64,000 nucleotides of DNA from Pelodera strongyloides. Taxonomy: Eukaryota; Nematoda; Chromadorea; Rhabditida; Rhabditidae. Shown here one piece after another: positions 22,560-36,000 of this stretch; within the stretch, counting starts at the first letter, position 1, and every line of letters begins with the position of its first letter. The DNA lies in the NCBI GenBank assembly GCA_036852015.1, contig JAANDG010000013.1, forward strand, positions 434,001 to 498,000. The letters run 5' to 3'. Under the pieces are notes generated by a model. The model did no database searches, was not told where the DNA came from, and worked only from the letters and a program-made list of their open reading frames with translations. A program made the position numbers and the translations under genes.

Positions 22560-25500
22560 CTATGACGTCACTATTACAGTATGATACAGTACGAGTACAG
22601 TATACAGAATAGGATGGTCACCTAGTGGCGATGTGGCCGACTTGCTGGAGGAGCTCTTGTTCCTGGTTATTCTGCGCGACGCCTTCCGCGCAATCATTGA
22701 AGAGAATGAAGTCTGGAGCGTAAGCTCAACCCGCAATTAGCAACAATTAGGAAATTGTGATCGGTAGTCTAATTACCTGCGCAATTAGCGTATGCAAATT
22801 TGTCCAGAACTATATTTAAAGTGAAATGGCACGCGCTTTGTGAAACTATGATAGGAATGCAGATGTCCAGCTCACGCAACACGTTTAGTACCCGCATGCC
22901 ATATCACTTTAAAAGAAGTCCTACGAGTGGACGTCTAGTCGATGAAATAAGTGGGAAAGGTGAAAGGAAGGTGTGTTATGGTAATGAAATGATAGTGGCA
23001 AGTTATAGTGTAAAGGAAATATCAGCATGCATACATATCACTATGAACATCAAAAGAGTCGGGGAAAACCCTTACTAATAAAAGCAAAAGCATATGGTAT
23101 AGAGCTCCTGGCTCGGGGACGAATTACCCGAAGGACTCTTGAAAGGTAGAACATAATCATAGTTTAACCACAAACAAATTTACTTTCTTTTATTTAAGCA
23201 AATTTAAATTTAAGTTATTTTTAGCTGTGATACTGCTCACGAAATGAATTAGGATGTGGTTTATAATTTGACAAGTTGACTCCGACCCTTCGTTCGAAAC
23301 AAGGTTCTCAGAAGAAAGAAACATTTTCAATAAAAATTACTCAAAGAAACTGAATGTGAAAAGCAAGCGAAGGTATGTGTCGGAGCATGGGTGTTGTAAA
23401 TGGTTTAACACAAATGAATAAAATATAAAGGAGAATAAAAACAAAAACTGAGCTGATAGTTGTTAGGCAATTGAAAAATATAGGTATGATGAACACCTAC
23501 CTTTTTCTTCGACTGCGCTACTAACTCCTTGTAGATATCCGAACGCAAAAATCGTTGATAGCTGTCATTCTTCATGAGGCAGAATATGTGATCCTGCAAT
23601 TGACTTTTATTTGTCAACTTATTTGTTTGTCACTGGCACTGGGGGAACTCTGTCCCGCCTATACCGGGCTCAGAAATAATGTACCTCTACCTCCTCGCCT
23701 ACTCTTCGCCCACGTGTGGGACAGGATGTGCCACTGGGTGCGCATGGGGTGCGCGACTTTGCGGCAAGCAAAGTGCCCGGTTCTCTACTATTTTTCTTAC
23801 GAGCAAACTTGGAAAAATATTTAAAAATAAAATTCAGTAGTTAAGAACCAACCGCTGCTTCGTCGAAACTCCATCTATTGGGGTTTTTGAGGTTTTCTTC
23901 AGTCACGTCCATTACCTAAATTATAAAGCGGACGTCAACGAGGGAAAATAGTGCAGAGATAAAAACGAACACTCCCAAAGGACACTGTGGGTGATCCCCG
24001 AGAATATTTGCTCCTTCGGTTCTCTGCAAGCATACTGTAGGTACTCGGAAATATCCAAACCCACATTTATGGAACTATAGATAGAGAGGCGGGTCCACCT
24101 ACAGCAAAACGACTATTTCTAGGAAAATGACGCAGATTTACTACCGAATTCAAATATTATTTGTGATAACACTGAAGCCACAACTACGGTCTTGTTCTGC
24201 CAGACCTACAAAGCGGTTTACACGGATTCTTTGGATGCATTTTCTCTGTTTACTTTAAAAATACAAAATACAGTAGTATCATCTTATATAAAAAAATAAA
24301 GATAAAGATAAAGTGAACCGGGTTATATCAACCGAATCCGCGGAAACGGTGCACCGGGGTCCAGCTCAGAAGCTGGACATACTGTATATCCATCTTATAT
24401 CCAATATAATTAATAAAAAAATAATCTCACCTTACAATCCACATTAACTGGGCTAGTGGAGTTGACATCGATGAACTCGTTATAGATCTCAGTGACGAGG
24501 ACCGGCACCATCCGACACGCACATTTACGCAGTTTTTGGACCTGAAATTAGATTTTTACGGCATTAGATTTTCTGCTCTAATTGTAAGAATCTAATCGTT
24601 TGTAGTCTCCATCTGGTCGGTATTTGGTGGAATTGGCAATATGTTAGACTTTAAAGCGAAATGCTAGTCTCTTTGGAAAATTTGCATATGATAAGCAAAT
24701 CCTATGTATCCTATGCTAATGTTGTACGATTGATGTGGACGATCGTACAAAATTAGCATAGGATACATAGGATTTGCTTGTCATATGCAAATTTTCCAAA
24801 GGGGCTAGCATTTCGCTTTAAAGAACCAAAAAGGGCGCGCCTAGCCCCAATATACAGTAGCGTAGAATACGGCATCTTAGAATACCGCATTTGTGTATGT
24901 TAGACTTTATATACAACGGCCAAGAATACGGTAACCACACCTTCAACACGTTTCCCAATACGGACTCGTAATATGTATGCAGATTCATTACTGTTGGAAA
25001 CGGAGAGCATGAGCCATTGGCATGGTAAGGCAAGTTTTATAAGCCGTATTTCATACAAGAGCATATTAATGTATTGCATTCTTTGTGCCATTTTGGCTCA
25101 CAATGACATATAATTTGCATATATCACATAGGAATGCAGTGTCCAATATATGTGTCACAAACCACGTGCCATAACGCTTTGAAAGATTATAATATGCCAC
25201 TCACCTCCCACCAGAAACGCAGATTCTCTCCGGAATACTCTTTATCCAAGAACTTTTGCAGTGTTTCTCGACCAAGAGGATCGCAAAGGAGTTCTTCGAA
25301 GCATTCTTCCCACAGCTTCAATCGACGGGTGGAAATATCCCCGGTACTGGAAATGTAGACATTTAGTATTAGAAAAACATAAAGCGCGCCCAGTTATTTT
25401 AGCCGAATCCGCGGAAACGGTGCAGTCGGTCTTGTTGGCCGTGACCAAAGCTTAACCTTCGAAGGTTCATTTTAAATTTTGTCTTTCTAAAGTCTATTCG

Positions 25501-28500
25501 ATTTGAATAAAGTCTCTATTACAAATCAAGTTCGCCAAAGTCATGCCTGCGAGCTTGTGCGTTGGCATATGTATAAGTATGTCATGTTTTTTTTTACCTA
25601 GACTGTTTTTAGGATTCTGAATACCATACATCAGGAAAGGTAAAAAAAAAAAAAGAAGACGTAAATTTACTCACATTTTGTCGTACTGCCAGAAGTCTAC
25701 TGTGTCGGAGATCCATGGATTTGGTTGACTATTAAATGGGTCGTTGACCGAATTCAACAGTGTTATGAAGGGATCGAACTTGGAGCGATGCTCATAATAG
25801 GCGAGGTAACTGAAACAGAAAGGATTATAATTAGGCTTAGGCTTAGGCTTAGGATTAGGCTTAGGCTTAGGTTCAGGCTCAGTGTCAAATGTTGTCAATT
25901 GTTGTCACACAAATATGCCAGACGTTTCTGGAACTGGGTAATTAATATGAAATATTTTAGACACTATGAAACATGTTGACAGACACTTCTGATAGCATAT
26001 CACCATTGCTATGCAGTGTCATGTGTTGGCTGAACGTGTCAGATGTTTTGACAATAAAATACTCATTGGCAGAATTAATGAAAATGAAAATTGAATTCTT
26101 ACTTTTCGACCACCTTCGACGTCCTCAATACATTTTTGGATAACCGAGAGTTGAGCTGACATATCTGTAAGTGCTTTTAAGTTAAATTATTTTTATTGTG
26201 TGCCGCCTACATTGTTGTAAGTAAACAATCAGACATAGTGTTATCGAAATGATTCACAACTTATAGGCTTAGACTTAGGCTTAGACTTAGGCTTAGGCTT
26301 AGACTCCAGTTGGTGCATGATTCTTATGTTTCTTCCACTTACTTTTATGCTTTTTCGGTTAGTTTTTTATTTCTATTTTTAATTAGCAAAAAGATAATAC
26401 CTCCAATTTGAGTGTATCTTGCACTTGAGTACACCTTCGCAAACCAGGGCGATGACTGTACGAATTACGGAACGATCCACTGGAACTGAAATAACAAGGT
26501 ATACATCAACCAAACTACCGTAGTCACATTGAGTTTTTATGGCGCGAGATTTGAATCTCAGATTTTTCTCAAATTTTTTTTTCACGTTTTCTTCTTGTTG
26601 TATATTTCTTGTTTGTTATCATTGTTCTTTTATGTTTCTTTACATGTGGCAAGTCATTTCAGACCAATCTAAAAACGGCGCGTACTTTGGAGGCCTGTCC
26701 CACTGCAGTAGTCCGAGTAGATGAATTTACGGGAATCTTGAATCAAGAGCAGGTCAATTTTATATTAGTACACACGCTTTGTTATGCCTTACCTGGAAGA
26801 CTGTGTTTGTGTGGAGGTTTGACCTCCTGACCCGTTTGATGTTGATGGCATGGAAGCGTGTGCTACCGCAGCACTTGTGGAGTATGGACTGCAGCCTGAA
26901 AAGGTCCGTCGTATTTAGCTAAAGTGCGCACGTTATTTCACTCATTGCAATTTCACTCAAGTAATTCTTGCCTGACGAAATAGCAGCATTGAGTGCCGCG
27001 TGGCCGCCACTGCTGTATTTTGGCCGTCCTGACCGTGATAGTTTACGAAAATCCACCTTAATATATAAGTTATTGGATCTGTACATATTTTATTTTTTAG
27101 ATAATCATGACGCATTCAACGTAGTTCTGTGATAGTACAATGTAGCAATCTGTTTTCGTCATATAAAATGCCATTTTCTGCTAAATTTTCCGCTAATTGC
27201 TTACCTCAGTAGTGTTTACACATCCGGGGACTGGACGATGCACATCCCAAAATGCCCTTTCTTGTGAGTCTAGGATTTGCCGTTCCAACCGATCCCTCTT
27301 TTTGTCCACTCTAAAATTTCTAGTTTTAGAAGTACTGTTTTGCCTTTTGGCAACCTTTTTTGAGAACAATTTCTATTGTATTTCTCACCGTGTACATGTA
27401 TTACTGTGTAAGATAAAGATTACCTCTTGAACTTTTCGTGCAAAATTCAAACCAATGAAAATAAACTGACTTGTATTGCGCTTCGGCTTGCATGAAGACA
27501 AACTCCCACTTTCGACTGAACATCTTTTGTAATTTGGCGAGATTTTCCGCCTCAAAGTCCTCCAGTTCCAAGTGCGCCTTATTTTGCATCGTTCGTTTAC
27601 ATAGGTACACCGCTAAATTTTTTTATTGTATTTTATTATTTTTAATTTCCTCTCCACGTCTTCTTGTCGCGCGGTTAATTTTTTTATTTCCGACTTACCA
27701 TAGTCGGTGTTTTCGGGTTCCCAGCAATTTGATGGCCAAAAATAGGGGGTTTGAAACCGGTAGAATGTGCCATCATTTTTCACCGTCAACACATGATCGT
27801 CGATTTGGAAGAGATAGCCGTGCGAGGCGACTAGGTGGGCTAGATGTAGCGCATCGGCTGCAATAAATAACCAATGCTGAATGGGCGAGTGCCGACAATC
27901 TGGGGGGTAGTTATGGGATTCGGCCGTATATGTACTATTCCCCTTGGATACAACGGAATATGATGGATTCATATGAAAGGAGAGGAGAAACGTTGAGGCC
28001 TTACAACATTACAACATTACAATAAAAATTTGAGAAATCGAGGAAAATACAATATTCAACGAAAAAATAACGAGGCGCAGACAGAAATGCACAATTCTAA
28101 CTAATTAAAAAAACTGTAATAGACGAGATAGACAATGTAATTCTCAATCAGAGCCTAAGGCTAGTCAAATTATCAAATAAAATTAACAGACCGAGGTCAC
28201 TCATGTCGACGTTTTTCATGATCCACACTATTAAATCCTGACCCGTAAATACCGAGGGAACCTGCAAACCAATTTCTATACCATTTTTGTACCAAAAGTA
28301 ATCATGTTGTCAGACAGCCTTATTGTGTTGTTTGTTCACTGCATATATAGTCTTCTTGGGCGTACCTTGGAGAGGAAACTTTTCACAGTCTTTATGGGAA
28401 CTCCAGATTCGGCATCCAACATTTGTTGAACCAATGTTTCCATTTTTTGGTATACCATATGATTGGGATGTACAAGGCGGTCCTCCGCGTTGGCGTTCAC

Positions 28501-28661
28501 CCTAATTATTAATTAGGTTAGATATTTTATATAGGAGGGGTAGAGGGGTTATTGTTTTCAATAGTTCATCAGTCGTCTATCAGTCATATTCATATTAAGT
28601 GAAACGTGTTCTTTTTATTACGATAAACGATATTACCGTACCTAAGTCTTGGGATAGCCAT
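22560..28661 (-). CDS. egl-10: EGL-10 orthologue, R7-type RGS protein
   Basis: EGL-10 is an RGS protein that speeds GTP hydrolysis by G-alpha-o and so promotes synaptic release and egg laying in C. elegans; its GGL domain pairs with a G-beta-5 subunit. Sixteen exons keep frame: 28642-28661, 28366-28501, 28192-28261, 27699-27857, 27471-27612, 27205-27310, 26972-27056, 26793-26895, 26401-26485, 26103-26164, 25675-25809, 25205-25346, 24431-24541, 23853-23915, 23501-23593 and 22560-22724. The product is 558 residues, close to the worm protein. A DEP domain covers about 28-110 ([18 protein letters not shown]), with an R7 linker ([21 protein letters not shown] is split over exons 4-5) after it. The GGL domain is about 285-345 with the SQPNPW motif after it, and the RGS domain about 375-497 ([11 protein letters not shown], then [10 protein letters not shown]). 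A Ser/Thr-rich linker ([13 protein letters not shown]) precedes GGL. The last exon is the least certain. Confidence 0.93.
22816..22913. mobile_element. MITE-like element in last egl-10 intron
   Basis: Ends TTTAAAGTGAAATGGCACGC and GCATGCCATATCACTTTAAA are inverse copies. About 100 bp, TTAAAGCG group. Confidence 0.75.
24651..24822. mobile_element. near-perfect 172-bp palindrome in egl-10 intron
   Basis: TTAAAGCGAAATGCTAG at the left is answered by CTAGCATTTCGCTTTAA at the right, and the two arms of about 80 bp match almost throughout, meeting at a short spacer near 24733. It lies in the intron between 24542 and 25204. Its terminal octamer is shared with other families in this window. Confidence 0.9.
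25829..25876. repeat. interstitial telomere repeat (TTAGGC)n
   Basis: About eight tandem TTAGGC-type units with one or two substitutions, in an egl-10 intron. TTAGGC is the nematode telomere unit. Confidence 0.95.
26264..26306. repeat. second interstitial TTAGGC array
   Basis: About seven units, alternating TTAGGC with TTAGAC, in the next egl-10 intron towards the 5' end of the gene. The alternation suggests expansion of a two-unit block. Confidence 0.9.
26961..26971 (-). promoter_or_regulatory. GC donor splice site in egl-10
   Basis: The exon 27056-26972 ends TCGTCAG and is followed by GCAAGAATTAC on the minus strand. No GT is available at the phase needed. A GC-AG intron joins to 26895 (acceptor ttttcag) and gives ISSG-CSPYS, matching the order of this linker in EGL-10. 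Confidence 0.75.
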
Positions 28662-31600
28662 GCTTTTACGGGAGGTTGCTCTCAGTTCGTCACCAACAAA
28701 TCATCAATCATCTGAAATATTTTTCGTATGCCTTTCAGATATCTTGTGTAAAAATATTGCGAACAACATAATGTTACAAAGGACATTTAATTAACAAACA
28801 GTGATCCAAACTGCGCGGCAAAAAAAAAACAGACATGGTGATACATAAACGACGACAAAGAACGCGGAAATACTATTGACGGTGATGGGGTGAGACACTA
28901 TAGCATGAAGCATGATTCTTAGGGTTTTCCTAGAAATGAGTGAATGATATTTACAGTATTGTAAAGTTCAGTAACACATGATGGAGAGTTGTGTGGTGGT
29001 CGACTTCGTCGGTCGGGATTGCGTATTGCTGCGTGTGGATTGATTAAACGAAAGGGAGGGCTCCGCATATTGATCGGGTGCATTCCCTAGTCTGTTGGCA
29101 GCCAGAAGGAAGGAGAGTGGCCGCCTCAGCAGAGGAGAGCACGGAGCTCCCATCCGTGCCGCATTCGAGGCAAGTGAGGGCTCTTGTCCGGCGTACGCTC
29201 CGCGTTCTCTTGCGTCGCGGCTGTGATATCCCGCAGCGAAGGGGAGGAAAAACAGGGCCCGGTCAAAGTTGTACCTGGCTACTGGAGCCATAGTGACCAA
29301 CTAAAGCCTGAAGTTGGCACGAATTACTGGAAATATTAGCCTCGCCTGTTCATCTATCTGATCTCTTTTGAGAAATCGATCACGACGACGTCGATCAAAC
29401 GAGCGATTATTCTGTCTTCGGGTGACCTTGGTGTCCCCTGATATTCACTGCTTGTATACTTCAAGTTTTTGTTTCCCTTACGAGGCGATAATCTACGCAC
29501 TGGCTGTACAACCTGCAACTTCGTCCTCGTCGCTTACCGGGGATGCGACTGCGGACACGGCAATACAAGAAGAACACATGTCCATGAAGTTTTTCTCCGG
29601 TCTACAGGTACTTTTTGTATGTTTACCTATATTTGGCTGTGGTATGCGAAGCTTGAAGCTGGTCTGACTTTACTTTGATTTGCTCTTGGGGTTGTGGTTT
29701 TTGTTGCGACTGCCTGGGTCGGATTTGAGAATCTGTTTTGTAAAGATGAGGGCTGATCACTCAACTTGTTCACATGTCGATTTTGAGAATTTGTATGACG
29801 GCCCGACGGATGTACTTTCATTTCAAATCTCCTTCGACGGTTGTTGTTTTCTTCCGAATTCAGAACTGCATGTTCCTCGGTTTCTTCTTATGAAATATTC
29901 TGTTCTTCTCGGTTCATTTATCATTTCATTGATGACGCAGTTTGTCGAAAAGATGCTATCGTCATGATATGATTAAAAGAAAAGAACGTGAGCACGGAGA
30001 AAGCACCTGTATTCCTTTCTTACACCACTGTGCGTTGAATCGAAACAGGTTTTTTTTCTTTTCGCAGGTTTGACTTTCAAGAGAACCGTGGCACATATTA
30101 TTTTATTTAGTATTTGTCCGCGTACCACCAAAATGACCAAAATATTAAAATTTAGTGATCTTGTGCACTTCTTTTTACACTATTGCTCTGAATTTTACCT
30201 CGTCCTCGTATTTTGAATCGAATTCTCAAGCTTGTTTTTGAGATATCGCACAGTCGCTGTCGCGCATCAAATTATATGATTTACGATGTCAGAGTGTTAC
30301 ATGCAATTCCATTCTGTATATAGATGAGCGCCGCAGTCTTAGAAATTTTGTCCCGGTGAAGTCAGCTTCTGTTTTTCTACTAAGTAGTTCCTATCTTATA
30401 ACACGCGTCACGACGTAATGTGACATTTTCACTTACGCAGTTGATTATGTGATGTGGTGGTGCATTATATGTCCTTTCCCACATTTCCGATTGCGCATTA
30501 CTATCCGATCCGGAAATGATTTGATTTTTTTGTTGGTCAACGATTTTTATCATATTCTCCGTTGAGCAATCTTTAGTCGTCATACGCAATCCTTTTTGTG
30601 CATTTGAAAACTTCTCCTCTCGCTGAGCATTTGAGCAACATCACATCAACAAATCAAAATATCTATCTCTATCGGTTTCCAATTTTCGATTGTGATCATT
30701 CAGTGTTGTATTGGCACTGTCCGTCGAGAAGACATTATTTTTCGTGTGGAAAAAAAACGTGAATGTTGTCGTTACTTTGCTTACTTACTAAACTGAATTC
30801 GCATATTTCCCATCCCACTACGGCTTGTTTTGCTATTTTAAGGATTAGTAGTAAGGCACGTTTCTCATTCGATTCTCCACATTTTTTCCCTTACTTTATA
30901 AACTAAACAGCTTGTTTATGATATTCCTCTTTTATAATGAAAAGTCGATCTGTATGACGGTATGCAAGTGTCTGGGGGTGGGGTTTGGGTCATTTGGGTG
31001 TGAATGACTATGAACTATGAGAATGTGTGAAGTATGAAAGGAAGGCGATGATTCCTCTTCTCGGACGCTTTGCTCTTTGCTCTCTAAAATGTTATTGCTT
31101 GCCCTTTTTTATCGGTTTCACTTTTATGGGGGGCTTCATTTCTGCGTATTCTCCTCTCCTGCTCTCCTCCTCGCGCCATATTTGTTTGTTTGCAGTCCTT
31201 ACATGTACGTATGTGAGGCTGATTAGATCATTTGATCATTTATCATTTGCTCTACATGACTTTACTACTTTGTTAGGTGACCGGTCTGCTTACTTTGGAG
31301 AATTAATATGTATAGCTTTTGATATCTTTGGTATGTAAACATGGTTGTCGACTCTCGACCTCGACGTTCCATGGTCCATTTATTCCTCTGCCGAATTTTG
31401 GGCTCTTTGATTTTCAATTATTAGTAATGATAATGATTATTCCTTCCTTCTCAGGCCACCTCATTGTCAGTAATGTCAGTATTGCCTTTTTACTTTCGTA
31501 CTTTTGGTATGCACGTTCGCACGTTGTCCTGTCCACCTTTCCTTTCTGGTCTCTGTCTCTGTATGAATATGAATTAAGATGACTATGACTAAGACTAAGC

Positions 31601-33014
31601 CTAACTGAACTGACCATTGTTTGTCGTTCGTGAATATTCTATTCGGTATTTTTCTTGTTATTCAATAATTCAGTAATTCACCATTTTCGGTGCACGATGC
31701 ACGCACGTAATAATCGATACGTACAGTACTACAGTCTTTCCTTACGCTTTTTTTGGTGCCTTGATGCTTGGTGCTGAGTGCTGATCTGATTCGAATATTG
31801 AATTGCAGAGGTGCACTCCTTTACTATTAGTGTAAGTGTTCGGCCATGCTATGATGACCGAATCAGCCCCTTCAGCCATTGAACGTCTGTGGTCACGCGT
31901 ACGCAGGGATTGGGTAATTATTTGTTATGGCAATTAGCAATTACCTTAAATTAGCTTTGGTTCGTTGGTTATAGAGTTCAATCTTCAGCCGTTTGAGCAA
32001 GTGGCGTGGGTTTCTGCGTTCTATTATCCTCTATCAGCGGTTTTTAGTGTTACTTATATACTTATATTGCTGCAATTATTTACCAGAGACTGGTTATGTG
32101 ACTCCTTGTTACTTGTTACTAGCTGCATTTGTTGAATGGTAATTTTAGATTTTTAACACTGAATTCATCCTACCTTTAGCTGTGATGAGCAATTTTTGTT
32201 CAGCTCAGGTTCTGGATTTATTATGGCCACTTTAAATTATACCGATTTTTTTTTTGAATGAGAGGCTGAGAGGTTTTTTTGTATTCTTATTCTTGACAAT
32301 TTAAAGAATCGTACTGTGGTTCTATAAATTAGCATATCCGGTTTTTTTTTGCTTTGGTCTGATCAGTAATTGGACTGATCTGGATCTCTATTCAATGAAA
32401 TAATTAGAAAAATAATGGATTATGGAGTTGTTTGAGCTCTTCGCTATCACCTTTCCTTTTATTGTTCTTTTTCTAGCATTTCGCAGTTCACTTATCACTT
32501 ATCACCTTTTTGATTCTGAGAAGCTCATTTGTTTTCGCAGGGTCTTTACTGTGTACGTGTGTACAGCTCGGAAAGTTTACATTGATAACACATAATAACA
32601 CTTAACACACTTTATGATGCATTTAGTATGGCCGAAATTAGAATTGACCTCTATGAGAATCGATCCCAGAACGGCGTAAATCGCATGCGTAAACAAAGCT
32701 AGTGGTGGACTGTTTTTCCCTTAAGCTCAGTGAGCTGAAAATTTTACAAGGGGTTGTCTTTGTGTCAGCTATCCCCTTATAAAATACTCCGCGTTTTTTT
32801 CTACGTTTCACGTTTGTAAATTTACAATGAATTTGCCCTTGTTTGACAATTGACTAGGGCCTTTGACTCTCGTATTTCATATTGTATATGACTAATATCT
32901 TTATTTCGCTAGGTTAGCGCTAGTTTGTCAACTTTTTGGTGTGATCTCTCAAAAATCGGTCTTGATTCGTTTCTGAATAGTAATAATTGCTCCACATATA
33001 TTCCGGGTGTTCTA
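28662..33014. promoter_or_regulatory. divergent intergenic region, egl-10 and PPP1R37-type gene
   Basis: The two genes are transcribed away from each other across this tract, so it should hold both promoters. One possible non-annotated exon ends at 29607 (Ser/Thr-rich, then MSMKFFSGLQ, before gtactt). Its phase would fit the exon ending 33056 if an acceptor at 33023-33024 were used. I cannot confirm it, and no other exon is clear. Confidence 0.4.
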
Positions 33015-36000
33015 ATGATTGAGTGTATCTATGACGGAAACTATGTTGGAGATTGGGTGAGTTTTATATTGTTTGTTAGTTTGTTTGTATGAATGATGTT
33101 TGCCTGGGGAATGATTTTTTGATCCGTTACGTTAGTTTATATGTTTATTATAAGCCTACCCAAGGAATTCATTTTGGGACTTGGTAAGATTTATATTTCA
33201 TAGTGAACTGTATAAATTATTATTTACGCACATTTAGGACCTGCTGGGAGGCCTGTATAATGCTGAGGGTGGTTCAATATCGAACAGTGCGGGAAATTCA
33301 CCCACGTCACCGGCTGGGTCACCGTCAGTACCGATTCCACCCACAACTATCTACTCAGGTGAATATTATTTATTTTAAAGCGATATTGCATGTGGTTTGT
33401 AAAGCGTATATGCTTATGCGCCATGCGGGACAACTGCTTCTATACAAAAGGTGCAGGAGGCACCTCATTGAACGTATACGTAAACTTATGAAGTCTAAAG
33501 ACGGTTCACGATTCACAAACCACAATGCAATATCGGTTTAACTTGGCAAGATATTGGTAGTACTGATGATAATCAGCTAATCGGCGCCCTCGCATCTTAT
33601 TTTGATTGTAGTCGTAAAGAGGATAAACCGGTAAGGAGTAAGCGAAGTTCTTAATGACCATATCCCACGGTATTTCTTCATTTGTCACTTCTTAGGCACT
33701 GTGTTAGGCACTGTGTTAAGCCTTATTTCTTGTTGACCTTATTTTCTCATAACAACTATGTATGTTCTTCAGTCAGTCAGTGTGCATACATATGTATTTT
33801 GCAACCGTCTTTATTTTTTTCCGTACTTTCTGATATGTTGTGATACTTTTCTGTATTCCGATTCCGGGCTGGGTTAGTGTATGTGATGTGGTCGGGTCTT
33901 TTCATGTCAGTCTATGTGATTCATTAATATTTATTCACTTAACTTTCTGACTAACCTGGCGTTGTAAATGGCATGCAGCCGGCAGTCGGTATGTGCGCTT
34001 TTTGATAACTGAAACTGAGGTAATTATATGCGCTTGCGCTATAATTATCTCAATTGTGCCGAGCGCTGAGACTGAACACTGAACTGAGATCGCTTCTTAA
34101 TTTTTTTGTCTCTCTGTAGGTAGTGGGTCATCGGATATTTCGCGCCGCCGAAGTATACAAGACTTAAACGCAGCTTTTTATGGACAAACTGATTCAGGTA
34201 TGCTTTGTGACGTTGTAATATGCTTATGATCTTCATGATTGATTGATTGGTGGTGGTTGTTGTTAGTTTGTTACTTTTGTTTTATTTCTCTTATAAAGTC
34301 TTAGTGTGTTTCTGTCGTCGTCTTCAAACTTCTACTAGGTCTTGGTTGCCTTTAGTGCCTTTGTATTTTGTAGTGTACAGCTGTCGCGATTTTTTTCATT
34401 TCGGAATTTTGTTGAGTTTTGGGTTTCTTAACTTAGCTACTTAGCTCCATCGCATGAGCATGTCATGTGACCGTCTATTACTCACAATCTAGGGCAAATT
34501 TTTTTTATAACGTGATTCATAAATCACAAATGTACATAATTACTGCCTTGCGCCATATTTAGTTTCGAGATAAGTATGTTCGTTATGTGTTTTTTCTTGA
34601 TTTGTTGCTCAGTTAATAACTAAAAATGTTATTTAATTTTTTTTTTCAATTCTAAAGGCACATATACTCTCGTCAATCAAAAAGCCCTATAGCCGAAAAT
34701 CATATAGCTAATGGCGTAATTAAAGATATGAATATATGTAAATGCGAAGTTTTTATATACATAAGTTTCTACCTTTACACTTTATACTTACTGTTTTAAC
34801 TATGTAGAAAAGGCAGTGATACCTCATATATACACTCGATGCATCTTGCAAACAGCGATATCTCTATTTCTTATTGACCAAGATTCTAACATCAGATAAT
34901 CTTCGTTTCGTTTCGCTTCTCACCTTCCTGGCGTACAAAATGCCTGTTTGATTGTTCTGTCCTATGTTTTCTTATCCCACATTCCTTCGACTTTTTCCCG
35001 TGCACAGAAATAACGAGTGTACAAATATTTACCCAACTAATGTGTTTATTTATGTATATGCGTACACGGTTGTCTCACCCCATTTGTTGAACGTTTCTTC
35101 TTTTTTCCCACTAAAATACACGAACACGAGGTTGGACTGAACTACTGAACAATGTTGTATGACCTGTGTTTTCATATTATGGGATTTCCATGTATCCCAA
35201 AAATTTGGTGTGATTCTGTCAATATTACCGTATTTCTGCACGAAACTTAAAAAAATTCTCCTGTAGTTCCAAAATTCAAAATACTGTAAATTTCCAGCAT
35301 ACTTGGAAATTTGGAAACCCCCATTAGAATCAGAAGAATCTTACTGATACTGATATTGACAGTTTTTTATGAGTGCGCGTCATCCCTAATGGTATGTTTT
35401 GAATAAGAGCATAGGAGTTATGAATAAGAGAATAAAAAATAAAATGTTGGTTTTCGCGCTTTTCAAAGTTTTTTTTGTGTGTGTTGAACACCCACTGACC
35501 CTCCACCCCCTCAAAATCCCACTTCTCGACCATTTCGGTCGGTTTTCCCTGAAACACTTGACAATTACCCAAACAAAAAATACTTGCGTGCCCCTTATCC
35601 TCGTTGCGGTATCCCCGTAGCCCAAGTGCTTATGACTCGAGTCAAATTGTGGTAGTCCTCAGGGAATAGGCTTTAAACAACTTGGTTAGACGGAAGATTG
35701 AATTATTGTATTTTTATAGTGAGTGAGATATTTTTTGATCTAGGATCTAGGTACAAAGTACAGACTTAATTCATTTTATCAGCTAAATCTTAAAACTATG
35801 TTGGTATTAATATGGAAAATCGATGGGATTTCAAGTGCATGACAGTGGGTTACAGGCGTCCGTTGGTCTGTTTCACTGTTTTGGTTTTTGTAATATTGAT
35901 AAAATTTGATTAATTAGAATTAGATCGCGTACGCGTTTTCTTTGTACTGTTGTGGCGTCTAGTGTACAGGGCTAGGGGCTGTGCTTGTCTGTTTTCAATC

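Noticed and set aside
27471..27866. Plus-strand frame of 131 codons
   Set aside because: It is the shadow of egl-10 exons on the opposite strand, which are fixed by clear DEP-linker similarity.
29078..29300. Overlapping frames upstream of egl-10
   Set aside because: They are in the divergent intergenic region with no recognisable domain and no matching splice phase to egl-10.
35330..35625. Overlapping 80-codon frames on both strands
   Set aside because: They lie in the 7.4-kb repeat-rich intron of the PPP1R37-type gene and have no supporting features.
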